From Diaporthe sp. PMI_573 (Eukaryota; Ascomycota; Sordariomycetes; Diaporthales; Diaporthaceae): DNA of 64,000 bases. Shown piece after piece: positions 45,458 to 57,165 of this stretch. Both the position numbers and the translations under genes were made by a program. Positions within the stretch are counted from its first letter, which is position 1. Each line of letters starts with the position of its first letter. Below the pieces are notes generated by a model. It was not told the DNA's origin and did no database searches. It worked only from the letters and a program-made list of their open reading frames with translations. The DNA is taken from contig JAJTUP010000016.1 in the NCBI GenBank assembly GCA_021399435.1, forward strand, positions 930,001 through 994,000, written 5' to 3'.

Positions 45458-47591
45458 CTTGCGCTAACCATTCGCAATCTTCGCCGTATGAAGCCAACGA
45501 AACGGTTTCAACAGCAGGACGTGGTATGTATGGAGAGATATTTGGCTGCCATGGGTTGGAAATAGATTGACACCGAGCAATCGGAGAATATTTCGAGGGG
45601 AGAAATGGTGTGATGACAATGGGGTCTCCAAGGCTTGGGCACCAAGAACTCTGACGACACGGAAATATCTACGTCCGTATCTCGACGCGAAGGGTTGAGT
45701 TTGGCACAAAAGAGAAATGAAGAAGTCTGTGGGGCTCTGGATCGACGTCAATACAAAGGGGATGTTATCAACTTAGCTAGGTATCTGGGTGTTCATGTTT
45801 GCCTTATCTATGAGCTGGATGAAACATGCTTCCGCTGAGGCACGACGGTGGCTGAAATTACACAGCCCCGATCCCCCGGAAGTCGACCAGAATTCGGTGA
45901 CACGAGAGTTCAGGGGTCGGGCGCTGAATGTGTGTCACGGCATGTGTCCGTATGCAAGCTGTTAACGATTCTCGTATAGGCGGACGAATAACATTGTTCC
46001 ACGCCCTTTCCATCGGCAAGCCGCCCCCGAAAAATGATGCAGGTAAGCCATTCTGAGTCGGATTGGATTAGACCAAGACTCAATCACTGCAGGCCATGAT
46101 ATGCAACGGACAAAATGTTTTGGGCCCCCCGTTTGGCCGCAGTCGACCAGAATTAGGTGGGAAGGATCAGCCAGACTCAGATAGGCAAACCGGGGCCGAC
46201 CAAACCTGTATAGCCAAGGTCGACCAGATTTATATGGTCAGATATTGATGTTGGCTTCATGTATCATGTTATTCGTTGGATTGTCAGTGTTACAACAGAT
46301 GGCCCTAGCTCTTCCTCTTCTTTCCCCCTCCGACCGCCATCATCGCCGGCGGTCTTGGTGCTGCAATCCGCCCATAAGCGGACAGTCAGCCCAGCATGCA
46401 CATGTAGTGCTATGCATGTAGGAAAACTCAGAGAAAGTTGTCCAAAGTTCTGTCCAAAGTCGATACCCATTGCCTTCCAACTGATAGAATGGGCAAACAC
46501 ACCGTCAGAGGCCTCTTAATAAAACCTGGCCCGCAATTCTGACACTTGAGAATTCCTATATTGCTTCAACGTTCTGATACAAACTTTCTGAATTATTCTG
46601 AGGCGACTGTATCACACTGGAGCTTTACTTTTCATTGATCGTCACATTCTGCCACGAAATATGGGCCTGATCTCAACCATAGGCCCTTATCTTGCTCTCT
46701 TGAGCTTCTTGGTTTCCTGTATCCCCGGGGTCTATTGGCTCTTCAAAAGGATGTCCCGATCCACGCGACACGAAAACAGCATTCTTAATCAACATAAAGA
46801 CGATGGCACCCTCCCCACCAGCTATCAACACCCATCTTCTGCCATCTTGCTTGGGGAGTACCACCAACCTTCCACCCATAGCTTACTGCTTCGCGTGGTC
46901 AATTGTGGGAATGGGCAGGTTCCAATTACATCTCAACGACTTCTGGCTTCCCATCAGCCTCTTCAGGGTATTGAGAATCAAGTTTCATTGCTCGGTACCA
47001 CACGCCTTGGCCAAGCCGTACAAGAGCCAGTTGAGCTTCCCGCAGAACAATACTGGTACCTCAACTCAATGTGGCACGGCCGACCGCATGAGCGCACTTC
47101 TCGCAGGCCGTAAACCACTATCTCCCATGAACCATCCTCACACCCCACTCGCAGTCGTAGCGGCAAAATAACTTCGGAGCATTGGTCGAAGCCTGTTGTT
47201 GAGGTTGTCGTTCTTGCTATCATGATTTAATTCGATAGATGTCAAATCTCCCGCTTCCTTTGGCTTTTGTAGGAAACGGTGTGTGGCTTGGCGTGCACGC
47301 ATTCATCGATCGCTTTTATAAAGACAGATGCTCCAATTTCAAGAGTATCATCAAGCTGCTTGCATCTTGACATGCTTTTTCATTGCAGGTAAAAAGCCGC
47401 CGTAGCTGCAGTCCACGGACAAAAATGTGAAACTATGTTAAGGCAACGCGAGAGGAGCTCAGGCCGTAACTCCCGTACACTCCCTTCAACATTTACGAAG
47501 CTGTGGCGTTAGTATATGAGTATGTTTTGAACCAGGAATATCCGTACGGGTTGCTTTCTACAGCCGTTCGTGTGAAATCTTTCTTCGAGAC
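45458..47591. other. Long intergenic region with a repeated GTCGACCAGAATT word
   Basis: About 2.1 kb. The word GTCGACCAGAATT occurs at 45883 and 46143, each followed by (C/A)GGTG, with a close variant (GTCGACCAGATTT) near 46220. A doubtful coding frame at 46661-47113 is listed separately. No other gene or element recognised. Confidence 0.5.
46661..47113 (+). CDS. Doubtful hypothetical protein with N-terminal membrane helix
   Basis: A 150-codon frame beginning MGLISTIGPYLALLSFLVS, a plausible signal anchor, then a low-complexity soluble part without family resemblance. A second frame over the same bases (46803-47171) is equally open, so coding support is weak. It could be the first exon of a gene whose continuation I cannot place. 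Confidence 0.27.
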   Translation: MGLISTIGPYLALLSFLVSCIPGVYWLFKRMSRSTRHENSILNQHKDDGTLPTSYQHPSSAILLGEYHQPSTHSLLLRVVNCGNGQVPITSQRLLASHQPLQGIENQVSLLGTTRLGQAVQEPVELPAEQYWYLNSMWHGRPHERTSRRP

Positions 47592-49048
47592 TCACCACCG
47601 ATTGTCGAAGACCTTTCCGTCCACATGATTGATCATCTCTGTGACCCAGCCCAGCGATTGCCTACCCTCTCCAAACTTCATTCCCTTGCTCATCACTATG
47701 CGATAGTTATCCCCAGGGCTCACCTTACCCAGAACATATGGCCTTCTTGTCTCCACTCGGTCTGGAACTGGTATACTCCTCCCAACCAAAGCTTCCATAC
47801 CCTGCCATGCAAAAGTAACAGCTTCCTTTGCACCACCCGGTATACCGGCATCGTCAAGCATGAACATCTTCACACCAGGCAGCTTCTCCTTCATGTAATC
47901 TGCGATGTTGGGGTTGTAAGCCCCTCCACCACACATGAAAGCTTCATCCACCTTCTTCCCTTTAGGGCCATATCGGCGCCAATGGTCAACAATTGCCTGA
48001 GCCGTGATCCTAGTAACTGTGGCGACGATATCGTCTGCAGATAGGCCGCGGGCCTCTCCATCGCGGATGAGCTCGTCTGCGAGCGTATCGCGGAAAACCT
48101 CGCGACCAGTAGTCTTCGGCGGGTCCCACGAGAAGTAGGGTATATCGCTGATGAACTTGTCCACAAGCTCTTGGCACACCCTCCCGCGCTTGCCCATCTC
48201 CCCATCCTTATCGTACTCCATGGCGCCATCGGTGTAGTGCCTCACAACTGCATCAATGAGAGCATTTCCGGGGCCAGTATCAAAGTCATATGCATGGTCA
48301 GGTCCTTCTGGTGGGATGAAACACACGTTTGCAATGCCGCCAATGTTCTGACACGCACGAAGCTTGCCGGGATGATGCAGCAGCAGCGCGTCAAAGAAGG
48401 CGATGAGGGGCGCGCCTTGACGCCCAGCAGACTGATCCGATACGCGGAAGTCAGTCACGGTGGTAACACCCGTGCGTGAGGCGATGATAGTGCCCTCGGC
48501 CATGGTAAGGGCAGACTTTGGGACCCCTTTCTCCGGCATTGAGGCAAGCCAAATGGTCTGCCCGTGGGATCCAATCGCGTCGATGGATTTGATATCGATC
48601 TTGTTGTCTTTGCAAAACTGCTTTGCGGCCGCTGCGAACACCTCTCCCAGGAGGACGTTGACTTCCGAGAGTTCTGATGCAGAGGTCCTATCGTGCTTGA
48701 TGATTTCGAGAACGCGCTTCTTGATATTGAGGTCCATGGGGATTTCTCCATATTTGAGAAGGGAGAAGTGCATTGGTGATTCTGGAGTTTCTTGTCGAAA
48801 ATGGCAAAGAGCACAATCGATACCGTCCTGGAATTGTCAGCCACCTATGAGAGTCCAAACCCTATTGCCGTTTTAATCAGAGGTAACGGGCCTGAGATAC
48901 AGTTCACAAGCCAAGAAAATAAGAAAACTACGGCTGTTATCAATCGCAATCCACATACCATTGACGTGCCGCTGTTCATCCCCAAGACAGTCACGTCAAG
49001 CGGCTGGCCCGTCGACGTCCCATAACTCAGCTCATGGTCGCTCGCCAT
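47592..49048 (-). CDS. Anhydro-N-acetylmuramic acid kinase (AnmK) homologue
   Basis: Exons 48959-49048 and 47592-48827 (131-bp intron) give 441 residues. AnmK uses ATP to open and phosphorylate 1,6-anhydro-N-acetylmuramate, a bacterial peptidoglycan-recycling step, giving MurNAc-6-phosphate. The phosphate-binding loop [12 protein letters not shown] is rebuilt exactly across the intron. Other family marks are [37 protein letters not shown], the catalytic-Asp region [13 protein letters not shown] and the adenosine-side CGGGAYN. All are intact and length is normal (bacterial enzymes are around 370-390 residues). Fungi make no peptidoglycan, so the natural substrate is unclear: scavenged bacterial cell-wall sugar or another anhydro sugar. 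The gene is divergent from an MFS sugar porter. Confidence 0.95.
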
Positions 49049-49605
49049 TTCTTTCGTTCAAAAGGTGATAGGGGAGAAATCAATGCGATATTGAGAAATT
49101 GAGTTGACCTGGGTGAGGGGATCCAGCTTCCGCCCAAAAACTTGTTGGTCAGCGATCAGAAAGATCTGTAATCTTGTTGTATGGAATCCTGATAGCTTCG
49201 ACCGAAGATGTCAGACAGGTGCGGAGTCAGCATGCGCTCTTGCATTTCTGGGCTTACTGGGTGCTGGAATCACTCACCGACATCGCTTCATCCAGTCTGA
49301 CAGTGTGCCCGTAATTAGGAAATTTCGGGTTGATCGCGGGGCAAAGTCGGAGAACATCAAAGCATGAACCTCATAATACATATTGACCAGTGATCAACCT
49401 TCCTGTCGATTATACCAGATCATGATTAGCAGAGAAAAGTAGGACTTTATTGTCGGGTCGCTTTCAACTAGAGAAATACCCAAAAATTTACCTGAAGCTT
49501 TAAAGAATAGTTCCCTTGGACTTGTTTCGTTCTCAACCCGCTCTGTATCAATCACGTCGTTGGGTACCAACGCACGTTTCGAGAATATCACCTGATACCA
49601 TCAGC
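49049..49605. promoter_or_regulatory. Bidirectional promoter region between AnmK and MFS porter
   Basis: The 557 bp separate the ATGs of two divergent genes and contain no coding sequence. Their shared position suggests co-regulation. I cannot point to a defined operator. Confidence 0.5.
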
Positions 49606-51283
49606 ATGGGCTATAGCACCTGGTGGAAGCAGCTGTCAGCCAAGCAGCTCAACTTCGCCATACAAACCTTCTCACTCATCAGCATATTCTTCGAAGGTTA
49701 TGACCAGGGTGTTATGGGCGGTGTTAACGCCTCGCCAAGATATGTTGAAGCAGTCGGCATAGGGCTTCCCGACGGTACTATCACGAATACTCTTCATCAG
49801 GGAGGCATCGTTTCAGTGTACTATCTGGGCTGCATTTTTGGTTGCTTCGCTGGGGGCTGGGCGGCGGATCGGATCGGGCGTATAAACGGGTCCGCGCCCT
49901 TGACTCCGTCTCTCGCTGTCTCTCTCTGTCTACAGGTGCTAACCTTTGTCAAGTATCTTCATAGGATGCATATTCGCCTTAGTGGGAGGGGCTCTCCAAG
50001 CCGCAACGCAATCCAGCGACTTCATTATCGTCGCCCGAGTCGTCACAGGCATTGGAACCGGGGCATTGACGGGTATCACACCGGTGTTGGTCGCGGAAAC
50101 ATCCACAGCAGAACATAGAGGCGGATTTCTCGGCTACGTTTTCATTGCCAATTACCTCGGTATCTCTGTGGCCTACTGGCTATCATTCGGCCTTGCCTTC
50201 ATCGACGGAGGCTACTCAGAAGTTCGATGGCGATTTCAACTAGCTTTTCAGTGCTTTCCCGCCCTGCTTCTATTACTCGGAATCAGATTGTTGCCGGACA
50301 CACCTCGGTACTTGGCATCGGCCGGGAGGTTTGAAGACGCTCGAGAGGTCATCGAGTGTGTTCGTGGTGGATTCGGCCCCGATGTTGAAAGAGAGTACCT
50401 TGAGATCAAGGCTGTTGCAGAAGAGAGGATCAAATCTTCACCGGTGGAGTTCACAAAGATCCTGATTGGAAAAGGACCCAAGCCAGGCTTCAATCTTGGC
50501 CAGCGCGCCTGGCTGTGCTTATTCCTGCAGATCATGGCATCGTGGACCGGCATTACGGCTGTAACGGCATATTCTCCGGTTCTTCTGTCACAAGCCGGAT
50601 ATACCGAGTTAACCCAGAACGGTCTTGCAGGCGGCCTGAACACCATTGGCATCATCGGCACCATCGTCAGCGCCAATATCGTTGATCGTCTCGGTCGAAG
50701 AACATGTTTGATGAGCGGCGCTTTTTGCCTCTTTGCCGTGAACGCTATCGCAGGTTCACTCTACGAAGCTTCTCGTTCCAATCCTGACAAAGCTACTGAT
50801 TTCGCCCCCGCTGCTGTAGCCATGTTGTACCTCTTCAATCTGTCATATGCGGCCACATGGGGAACAGTCGCATTTCTTTTTCCAACAGAAGTCTGGTCGT
50901 CTGACTTGCGTGCGCAAGGCAACGGGTTTGGCATCACCGGTTGGGCCATTGGTGTTGGCATGACTACTCTGGTGAACCCGATCATGTTCGATATCTTGGA
51001 GAATCGAACGTATTTTCTCTTTGCTGGGCTCAACCTTTTGTGGGTGCCCATTGTCTATCTGTGTAAGTGTCACCTGAGCCGGCACAGGACTGAATAAATA
51101 TGCTGATCATTTGCAGTCTATCCCGAGACCTCAAACCGGTCCCTTGAGTCAATTGATGCTATCTTCGCTGCTAACAGTTTCTTTACATGGAACATGGAGC
51201 GCAGCTACATGGCACACAGCGACGTTCTGGCCAATCGTGGGCATGGCAATGAGGGAAATGTCTTCATCAATAAAATTTGCTAA
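49606..51283 (+). CDS. MFS sugar-porter-family transporter
   Basis: Twelve-helix plasma-membrane porter; exons 49606-49889, 49954-51062 and 51117-51283 give 519 residues. The start MGYSTWWKQLSAKQLNFAIQ is soluble, then TM1 carries the family motif FFEGYDQGVMGGV. The loop 2-3 motif is ADRIGR, helix 5-6 has LLPDTPRYLASAGR, loop 8-9 has VDRLGRR, and the end has PETSNRSLESID, the sugar-porter signature. Intron 1 is best placed with a weak GTCCGC donor and a GCTAAC branch site; the obvious GTATAA donor breaks the frame. A short cytosolic tail follows. The substrate is a sugar or polyol by family. Divergence from AnmK makes an amino sugar worth considering. Confidence 0.92.
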
Positions 51284-51370
51284 GCTTCTTGTCAGTTGCA
51301 ATCATGCGCCAGCTGATGATCTGTACGCCCGCCGTGGAGCTCTTTCGGCACCCTCCATGCTTGGATACGC

Positions 51371-53064
51371 CTACTTTCTCTCATCAGTGTCGTCAAGCAG
51401 AACAGATCCTTCGGAATTTGTATGTCGGTCCTCGTGGATAACCCTGTATCCACCGGGCTCACGCAATGGATCACTGGCACGTCTGTACCAGGTCTGAGAC
51501 TGCGCGCCCTTGGACCAATTGGCGCACCTGTGCAGGCATGCCGTAAATACGGCATAAAGAGGCTCAAAGTTAGCAGGCAGCGCAAAGTAGAACATGCCCA
51601 CGAGGGAAATAGCATAGCCAATACTTTGAAGAAGTGTGATTAGAGTGGCCCAAATAATGATGGACGCACTCGCGAGTAGGAGTGATTTCGTGATTTCGGC
51701 AATGCTCATTGTCAGAGCTGAAGCTTTGCCGATCTTCGAGGCAGTGTTTGTTAGCATTTTTATTGGAAAGGGGGGGCTTTGGGTGGAATCGTAGAGAAGA
51801 GGGGAAGGGCATGCATACCAGGAGAACAGCCGTCACGTTTGAGAGAAAGGCCAATTCTCCACTGAAAGCGAGCATGCCCACTCCCACACAGTCCAGGTCT
51901 CACCGGTCGAACTCGGGCGCCTCAAATATGAGAGCCATCAGCCCATTCAAAAGTGTCCATGTCGGATCATAGTAATACACCAAACTCAATGAGCTCATTT
52001 TGACAATGTCTCCTCCTTCTTCGTCTCTTTCTCGACCATTGTCGGCGCGTGACGCCTCCACGGCGCCATGGCCGTGAGTCGGTATGGCGCTCCAGCTATC
52101 ACCATCGGAATGACAACCCACTGTCGCACCTTCGTCTTCGGCATCAGATTCATGGTCACTGTTGTTGTTACTGTTGCTGCTACTCGCCAGGCCCGTCTCA
52201 TCGTCTATGTGAGTAGTCCGCTGTGGATGTTGTTGCGTGTTCTCTTGGTTGGCCTCCAGGAGCCACTGGATCAGCACCAGAGGAGCGCTTTCTGCAACTA
52301 TCCCGAAAGTCTGAAAGATGAACCCCGCCCACGCAAAGTCTACCTCACCTAGCGAGGAGAGAAGCACCCCTAGCGCGATGATGACGATGTTGACGAGTTA
52401 ACTTGTGCTTCTTTCCGTGAAAGCTGCACACCAGGCTATAATGAGGGTCACGATGGGGGCTAGAGCTTTGAGCATTGAGATAAAAGAGACTGACAATGTG
52501 AAGAAGGCTACCAAGGCGGTGATGTCAGTTCCTCTCGCGTCTGACAAGAGATATATGGCGGGCATGGATTACCAAGATTAATGCAGAGAATGGACAATGT
52601 GTGGAGAGAACCAAGAGGCATGATGATTATTAGGTAAGACCTCCATCTCATTGGTATTCTGGGGCTTGGGATGAGGCTGGTGGTATACTTGAAGAGCTGC
52701 GTGATGATAGTGGCGACGCTAAGATGGGTTGTGATGAATATTATAGCTGTACAGGTATCAGAAGATATATCTCGATACTTTAGTGTTTACATGGACACTT
52801 GTGATAGCTGGACTACTCATTAGCCCTGGTCATGAATCTTACTGGGAAGCAGGAATACTACTGACCAAATCCCGCGGTGTCAATAATCCATATGTTGGTA
52901 ATGATGGTAAGATTAGAGAATACTACACAGCTTCCCCAGGTCCGGGCAGGTCGCATCGAATAGTCCCTATCGTCTAATAGAGTCGCGGAGACTTACATGA
53001 GGAGGATAGCTGGATGCAGGTGAGGATCTACGCCGAGGATCCCAGAATTGGTTGACAGCAACAT
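51371..53064 (-). pseudogene. Triose-phosphate-transporter (TPT/DMT) family transporter, probably inactivated
   Basis: A nucleotide-sugar/triose-phosphate-type transporter can be assembled on the minus strand. HPAILL at the start (ATG at 53064) leads over introns to FSNLTIITNIWIIDTAGF and ITTHLSVATIITQLFKYTTS, then SVSFISMLKALAPIVTLII. Next come LVNIVIIALGVLLSSLGEVDF, VLIQWLL, YYYDPTWTLLNGLMALIFE, then SGELAFLSNVTAVLL and IGKASALTMSIAEITKSLLLASASIIIW. Two in-frame stops interrupt it: TAA at 52398-52400 (before LVNIVI) and TGA at 51900-51902 (before DLDCVGVG). The second could be hidden by a 42-bp intron, which is very short and would delete a likely helix part; the first has no such escape. 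An Asn/Ser/Asp-rich insertion (about 52110-52260) splits the helical region and is unusual for the family. Hence a pseudogene is more likely than a missed intron. Confidence 0.65.
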
Positions 53065-54085
53065 CGTTGGATAAAAGCCGTTGTGTGTATAGCTGGGAAT
53101 AGGAAAAGGTGGGAGCCCTGACACCGAGGGCTTTGCGAAGATTCACATCTTGAGCCCTCGTGCGAATGTAGTGGCTTCAAGGCCACTTGATGACAGCTCA
53201 CGTACCGCGTCCAGGGAGATGGTACTGAGCACATTTTAAGAGTCTTATTTCATTACATGTAGCCATTTTCACTGACAAGGTCTACTGAAGTTGACCAGCG
53301 GAAACGTCTTCTCGCCCTGGTGGCGCCGCCATGGCAGGCTGAGTCAGGCAGCGTCTAATCAGTCAGAAGGTACCAGGACCCAGGTGCAAGTAAATCGCTG
53401 TATTACAGCCATTTATCCTTAGATATAATCTGTTTTTGTTGATTTGCTGAGACCAGTGGCTTATTCTGAATATAAAAATAGATTTAGAAGCACGCAGACA
53501 ATGTGGTTGTGGAATGATTCGGATTGACACATGGGTTCAGGTAATTGGCTTAACTACAGGGAAGTTCAGGGCAGTCACGGTCGCTTTCCCTTGCATGCTG
53601 GCTTCTCATTCATATCATTGTCAAGGGATAAGGGATATGCAGCTGGAATGAGTGTTCAAGGTAGTGTCTCAGCCTATCTCAACGATGCCCATGCCAGCGG
53701 GAGGATCTGCATTTACTCCCTCGCCCGCCATCGAAACAAGGGTACAAAGTTTCAAGTACAACTAATATATTCCAATATCCAAGTCAGTCGTACAATTCTT
53801 CCCTTTTCATCGTTTCTCCTCTTGTCGATGCTGTGAATACCTGGACTGCGTCGCGGCAGGAACCCCCTCCTTCCCTTCATCCTCCAGGCGCTTACGTCGA
53901 CACCTCCAAGGCGCCGCACTCGCTGGACCTACCCTGACAGGAGGTTATATCTCATTTGTTTCTTACTATCATGAAATAAAGTTGGGAGACCCCTTTTCAA
54001 ATCCAAGATACAAGAGCAGAGCTCTCTCTCTGGGTCCTATACCCGCTAGCATCTAAGACGCTGCTAGCTCCGGGTGTGCATCACG
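53065..54085. other. Intergenic between divergent loci, nothing recognised
   Basis: About 1 kb; only short frames without family resemblance. Confidence 0.5.
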
Positions 54086-55307
54086 ATGATCCTGAAGACA
54101 TACCGAAGACAGCCACCCTTATGGCTCTTGGTCGGCCTCCCAATCACCCTCTTACTTGCAACTATCTCCCTCTACAAGCGGAAAGCTCTCTCAGCCGCTA
54201 TCCTTGGTGATGGAACAAGTCTCAACGGAACAGTCATCGGCAAAGTCTCTGGGATTCTCGGTCACGGGAAACCCGTCGAGAAGACCATCATCAGAGACGT
54301 TCCCCACGACGAGTACCTGGCCGTGTGTCTTAACGCCAGGGACCAGGCACTGGATATGGTCGAATTCTTCCAGCATCACTACTACGAAATGGGTATTCGC
54401 CGGTTCTGGGTCATGGACGACGCTTCCGATCCTCCGTTGTCTACGTTCCAGAATGAATACGGTATTCCGCCTGAGGCCATTGACTTTGTCTACCATGAGA
54501 AGACTACGGATGTACCCTTCGGTGAACAGATGTATGTATTTTTATTATATTCTCATCTACACTGTCGACCTTGTCTTTGGTCCCACAGTTAAGTGATATC
54601 TTAATGAGGGCTGATCCAGCGTAGAAAACTGATAAATCATTGCCTCCTGATCAACGCCGGCAACCACTCATGGGTAGCCGTCATCGACGCCGACGAATTC
54701 TTTGACACCCCGGGCGGAGAAACGATCGAGGAAATACTACGAGATTTTGAAGAGACACGTCCTGAAATTGGAGCCCTTGGCGTGAATTGGCAGATGCACA
54801 CCTCCAATCACCAGATCCATCGAGTCGAATCTTCCCGTAAAACATATCTAGAGTGTATTAGCGACGGCAAGGGAAACATGGGCGACACCGGGAACAAGCA
54901 TGTGAAAAGCATCCTCCGCCCTTCCGCTTACGTTAGCCCCCGTAAGTTCCCATGTCCCTCTAATTGATATGCGCTCACATTGATCTTATAACATCACGCC
55001 GCTAATCACTATTACAACAGAAAACCCGCATACGTTTAACCTCCAACCAGGGTTCATCACTGTAGGCGAGCACGGTGACGAATTGACCCAGGAAGCCTTT
55101 CGCCAGCCTATCACCCGAGACAGAATCTCGCTCCAACATTACGTTCTCAAGTCGTGGGAGGATTATTATGACAAAACCTCACGAAGTGGGAAAGACTGGA
55201 ATTTTTGGAATTTGCTCGAGTACCAAGTGGAACATGTCGCATGCCCACAGATGTTGAAGTACTTTGCAAAACCCCCAAACCGGCCTCATGCTCACAGAGG
55301 GACATAA
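54086..55307 (+). CDS. Type II membrane glycosyltransferase (GT2/GT92-like)
   Basis: Predicted 352 residues from exons 54086-54535, 54620-54941 and 55021-55307 (introns 84 and 79 bp). A short basic N-terminus is followed by one membrane helix (LWLLVGLPITLLLATISLY, about 12-30), as in Golgi type II enzymes. The catalytic region begins DEYLAVCLNARDQALDMVEFF and FWVMDDASDPP. It carries the DxD-like nucleotide-sugar/metal motif IDADEFF (172-178), then LGVNWQMHTSN and HVKSILRP, and ends with the LQHYVLKSWEDYYDK block. These blocks are those of the glycosyltransferase family 2/DUF23-GT92-like group common in fungi. Donor and acceptor are unknown. The gene stands alone between a decayed transporter and the SDR. 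Confidence 0.85.
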
Positions 55308-56166
55308 CGGATCAGAAGACTTTCTGACCAATCTGTCCTTAATCTTTCAATTGAGTATCGTTCTCAAGCCTCCTCGCATGTTCCTCAGCGATCACACGAA
55401 TTCCTACAACTAATTATAGCGCTATTGTACCATTCTGTTAACTGGTCCAATCCTACCGTGTTGGTATGAGACGGCGTGGACAGTAACAAATCTTTTGAGG
55501 AAGGGCTGACTGTTTTGGAGACACTCGTCTCTGTATTTATTGCAATTACCGATTCATTGACTTGCGGGCACGTAGTGGATGACATCTATCCAATGTAGGC
55601 TTGGGCGCATACTCAAGGACGCACCGCTTTTGCTGGCCATCAAAACTCGGAACCGCTGACGTTCTCTCGAAGCAGGGCTCGTGTTCGCGAGTTTTGCCAG
55701 ATGTATCCAGCAGTAAGTGGCACGATAATTAGGGGGCAAAGAAATCCCAGTTGCTTGTATTTTCGAGTATCGTTAATATCTCCTGCAAGATATAATAAGA
55801 GGTATTGTAGCTGTCACGGGAGCAGCGGAGGGACGCCTGTTGAGCATCGATAACAGCCCCAGAAATTGGGTGACACACGGTAGAACTCATCTTTAGGCGA
55901 AATTATCACAACATAAGCCCGTTCTAAAGCGTCGTATTCAAGGGGCAGAAATATGGACAGCTAGAATACAAAACGGCAACCTGTCATCACACCTCAGCCT
56001 GGTCTGCGGTATCCCTCAGGAAACATGATATACTACTGGATCATCTGGTGGTGGCAAGGTTATTGGAAAAGATTGGACAAGGAAGACGAGATAAATTAAC
56101 TGAATATCTGATTGTAGTTATCGTGAGTTTAACATGAGCAGTTAATCAACTCACTAACTACCCTAT
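55308..56166. other. Intergenic between convergent genes, nothing recognised
   Basis: About 860 bp between the 3' ends of the glycosyltransferase and the SDR; no gene or repeat recognised. Confidence 0.5.
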
Positions 56167-57165
56167 TTAGATAGATTTCCAACTCGCAATTCCCATTTCC
56201 GTGTATTTTTCGAAGTTCTTACGTGTGATACTATCCGCATACTCAGGTGGGTGCCGAAAGCTTACCTCGTCACCACTAGTCTCAGCGACTTGGCCAGTCA
56301 ATGCCGGATCCTCCAACAATTGAGCAAACCCACGAAGCACCGTCGACATGGGCGTCATTTCCATGGTTTTGTAAAACTCGATACCGCTTTCTTTGGTCGC
56401 TATATTGAGGTCCGTCAGCTGCGGCCGCACGGTTGTTGTCACTCTAACCCAACGTGTGCAAAAGGCGTACGCGCAGGCGGAGCCAGCCCCAGGGCTTACC
56501 TATAAGATTAGGCGCCAATGCATTGATATGTATCGACGCTCTATCTAATACCGGTGCCATGGATCTTACGAGGTTGATTACACCCGCTTTAGACACGCTG
56601 TACAGCGGATTGCATGGCATGGGGTATAGTCCTGTGTCGGACGATGTGCAGATGATGGTCCCCCGGGAGGGACCTTTGATGTCGTTTCTGGTCAAATAAT
56701 GTACCGCGAGTTTCACAGCTAGTACAAAACGAGAAGACGCGTTAATTTTTGCTCAGGCCCGTGAGAAGGGAGTGACTTACAACACATTACACCAAAGACA
56801 TTCACATCCAGGACCTTCCTGTCTGGCTCCACGGGATGATTCTGCTCCAGTCTGTACATCGAGCTGAATCCCTCTGAGATGCCGGCGTTGGCCACGACGA
56901 CATCTATTCCACCAAATTCCTCCCAGACTTCCCTGAACACCCGCTCCTGCTGCTGCCACGAGGTAACGTCGCATTCCTTGAAAACTATGGTTGCCTCAGG
57001 ATGAGCGTTGGCAAGGTCCAAGGCAGCCTTCCTTCCGAGGTCGGCATTGATGTCGACCACAGCGACTCGGAGGCCCTTAGATGCGAGATATTCGGACATG
57101 GCAAGACCTATTCCATGGCAACCGCCTGTCACAATGGCAACCTGTTTCTGTTTTGAGGCCATCAT
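56167..57165 (-). CDS. Short-chain dehydrogenase/reductase (SDR, classical)
   Basis: NAD(P)-dependent alcohol dehydrogenase or ketoreductase. Exons 56781-57165, 56500-56718 and 56167-56441 give 292 residues. The cofactor motif is TGGCHGIG (13-20), with an acidic residue (VVDIN, Asp38) at the end of beta2 favouring NAD(H). NAG is at 93-95, Ser154/155 are in the active-site strand, and YSVSK (168-172) holds the catalytic Tyr and Lys. The first intron donor is GTAAGT; the second intron uses an AGAG acceptor chosen to keep frame. The pattern resembles the 15-hydroxyprostaglandin-dehydrogenase-like branch. It is divergent from an esterase gene, with a Baeyer-Villiger-type monooxygenase beyond that, fitting oxidation of an alcohol to the ketone used by the monooxygenase. 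Confidence 0.93.
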
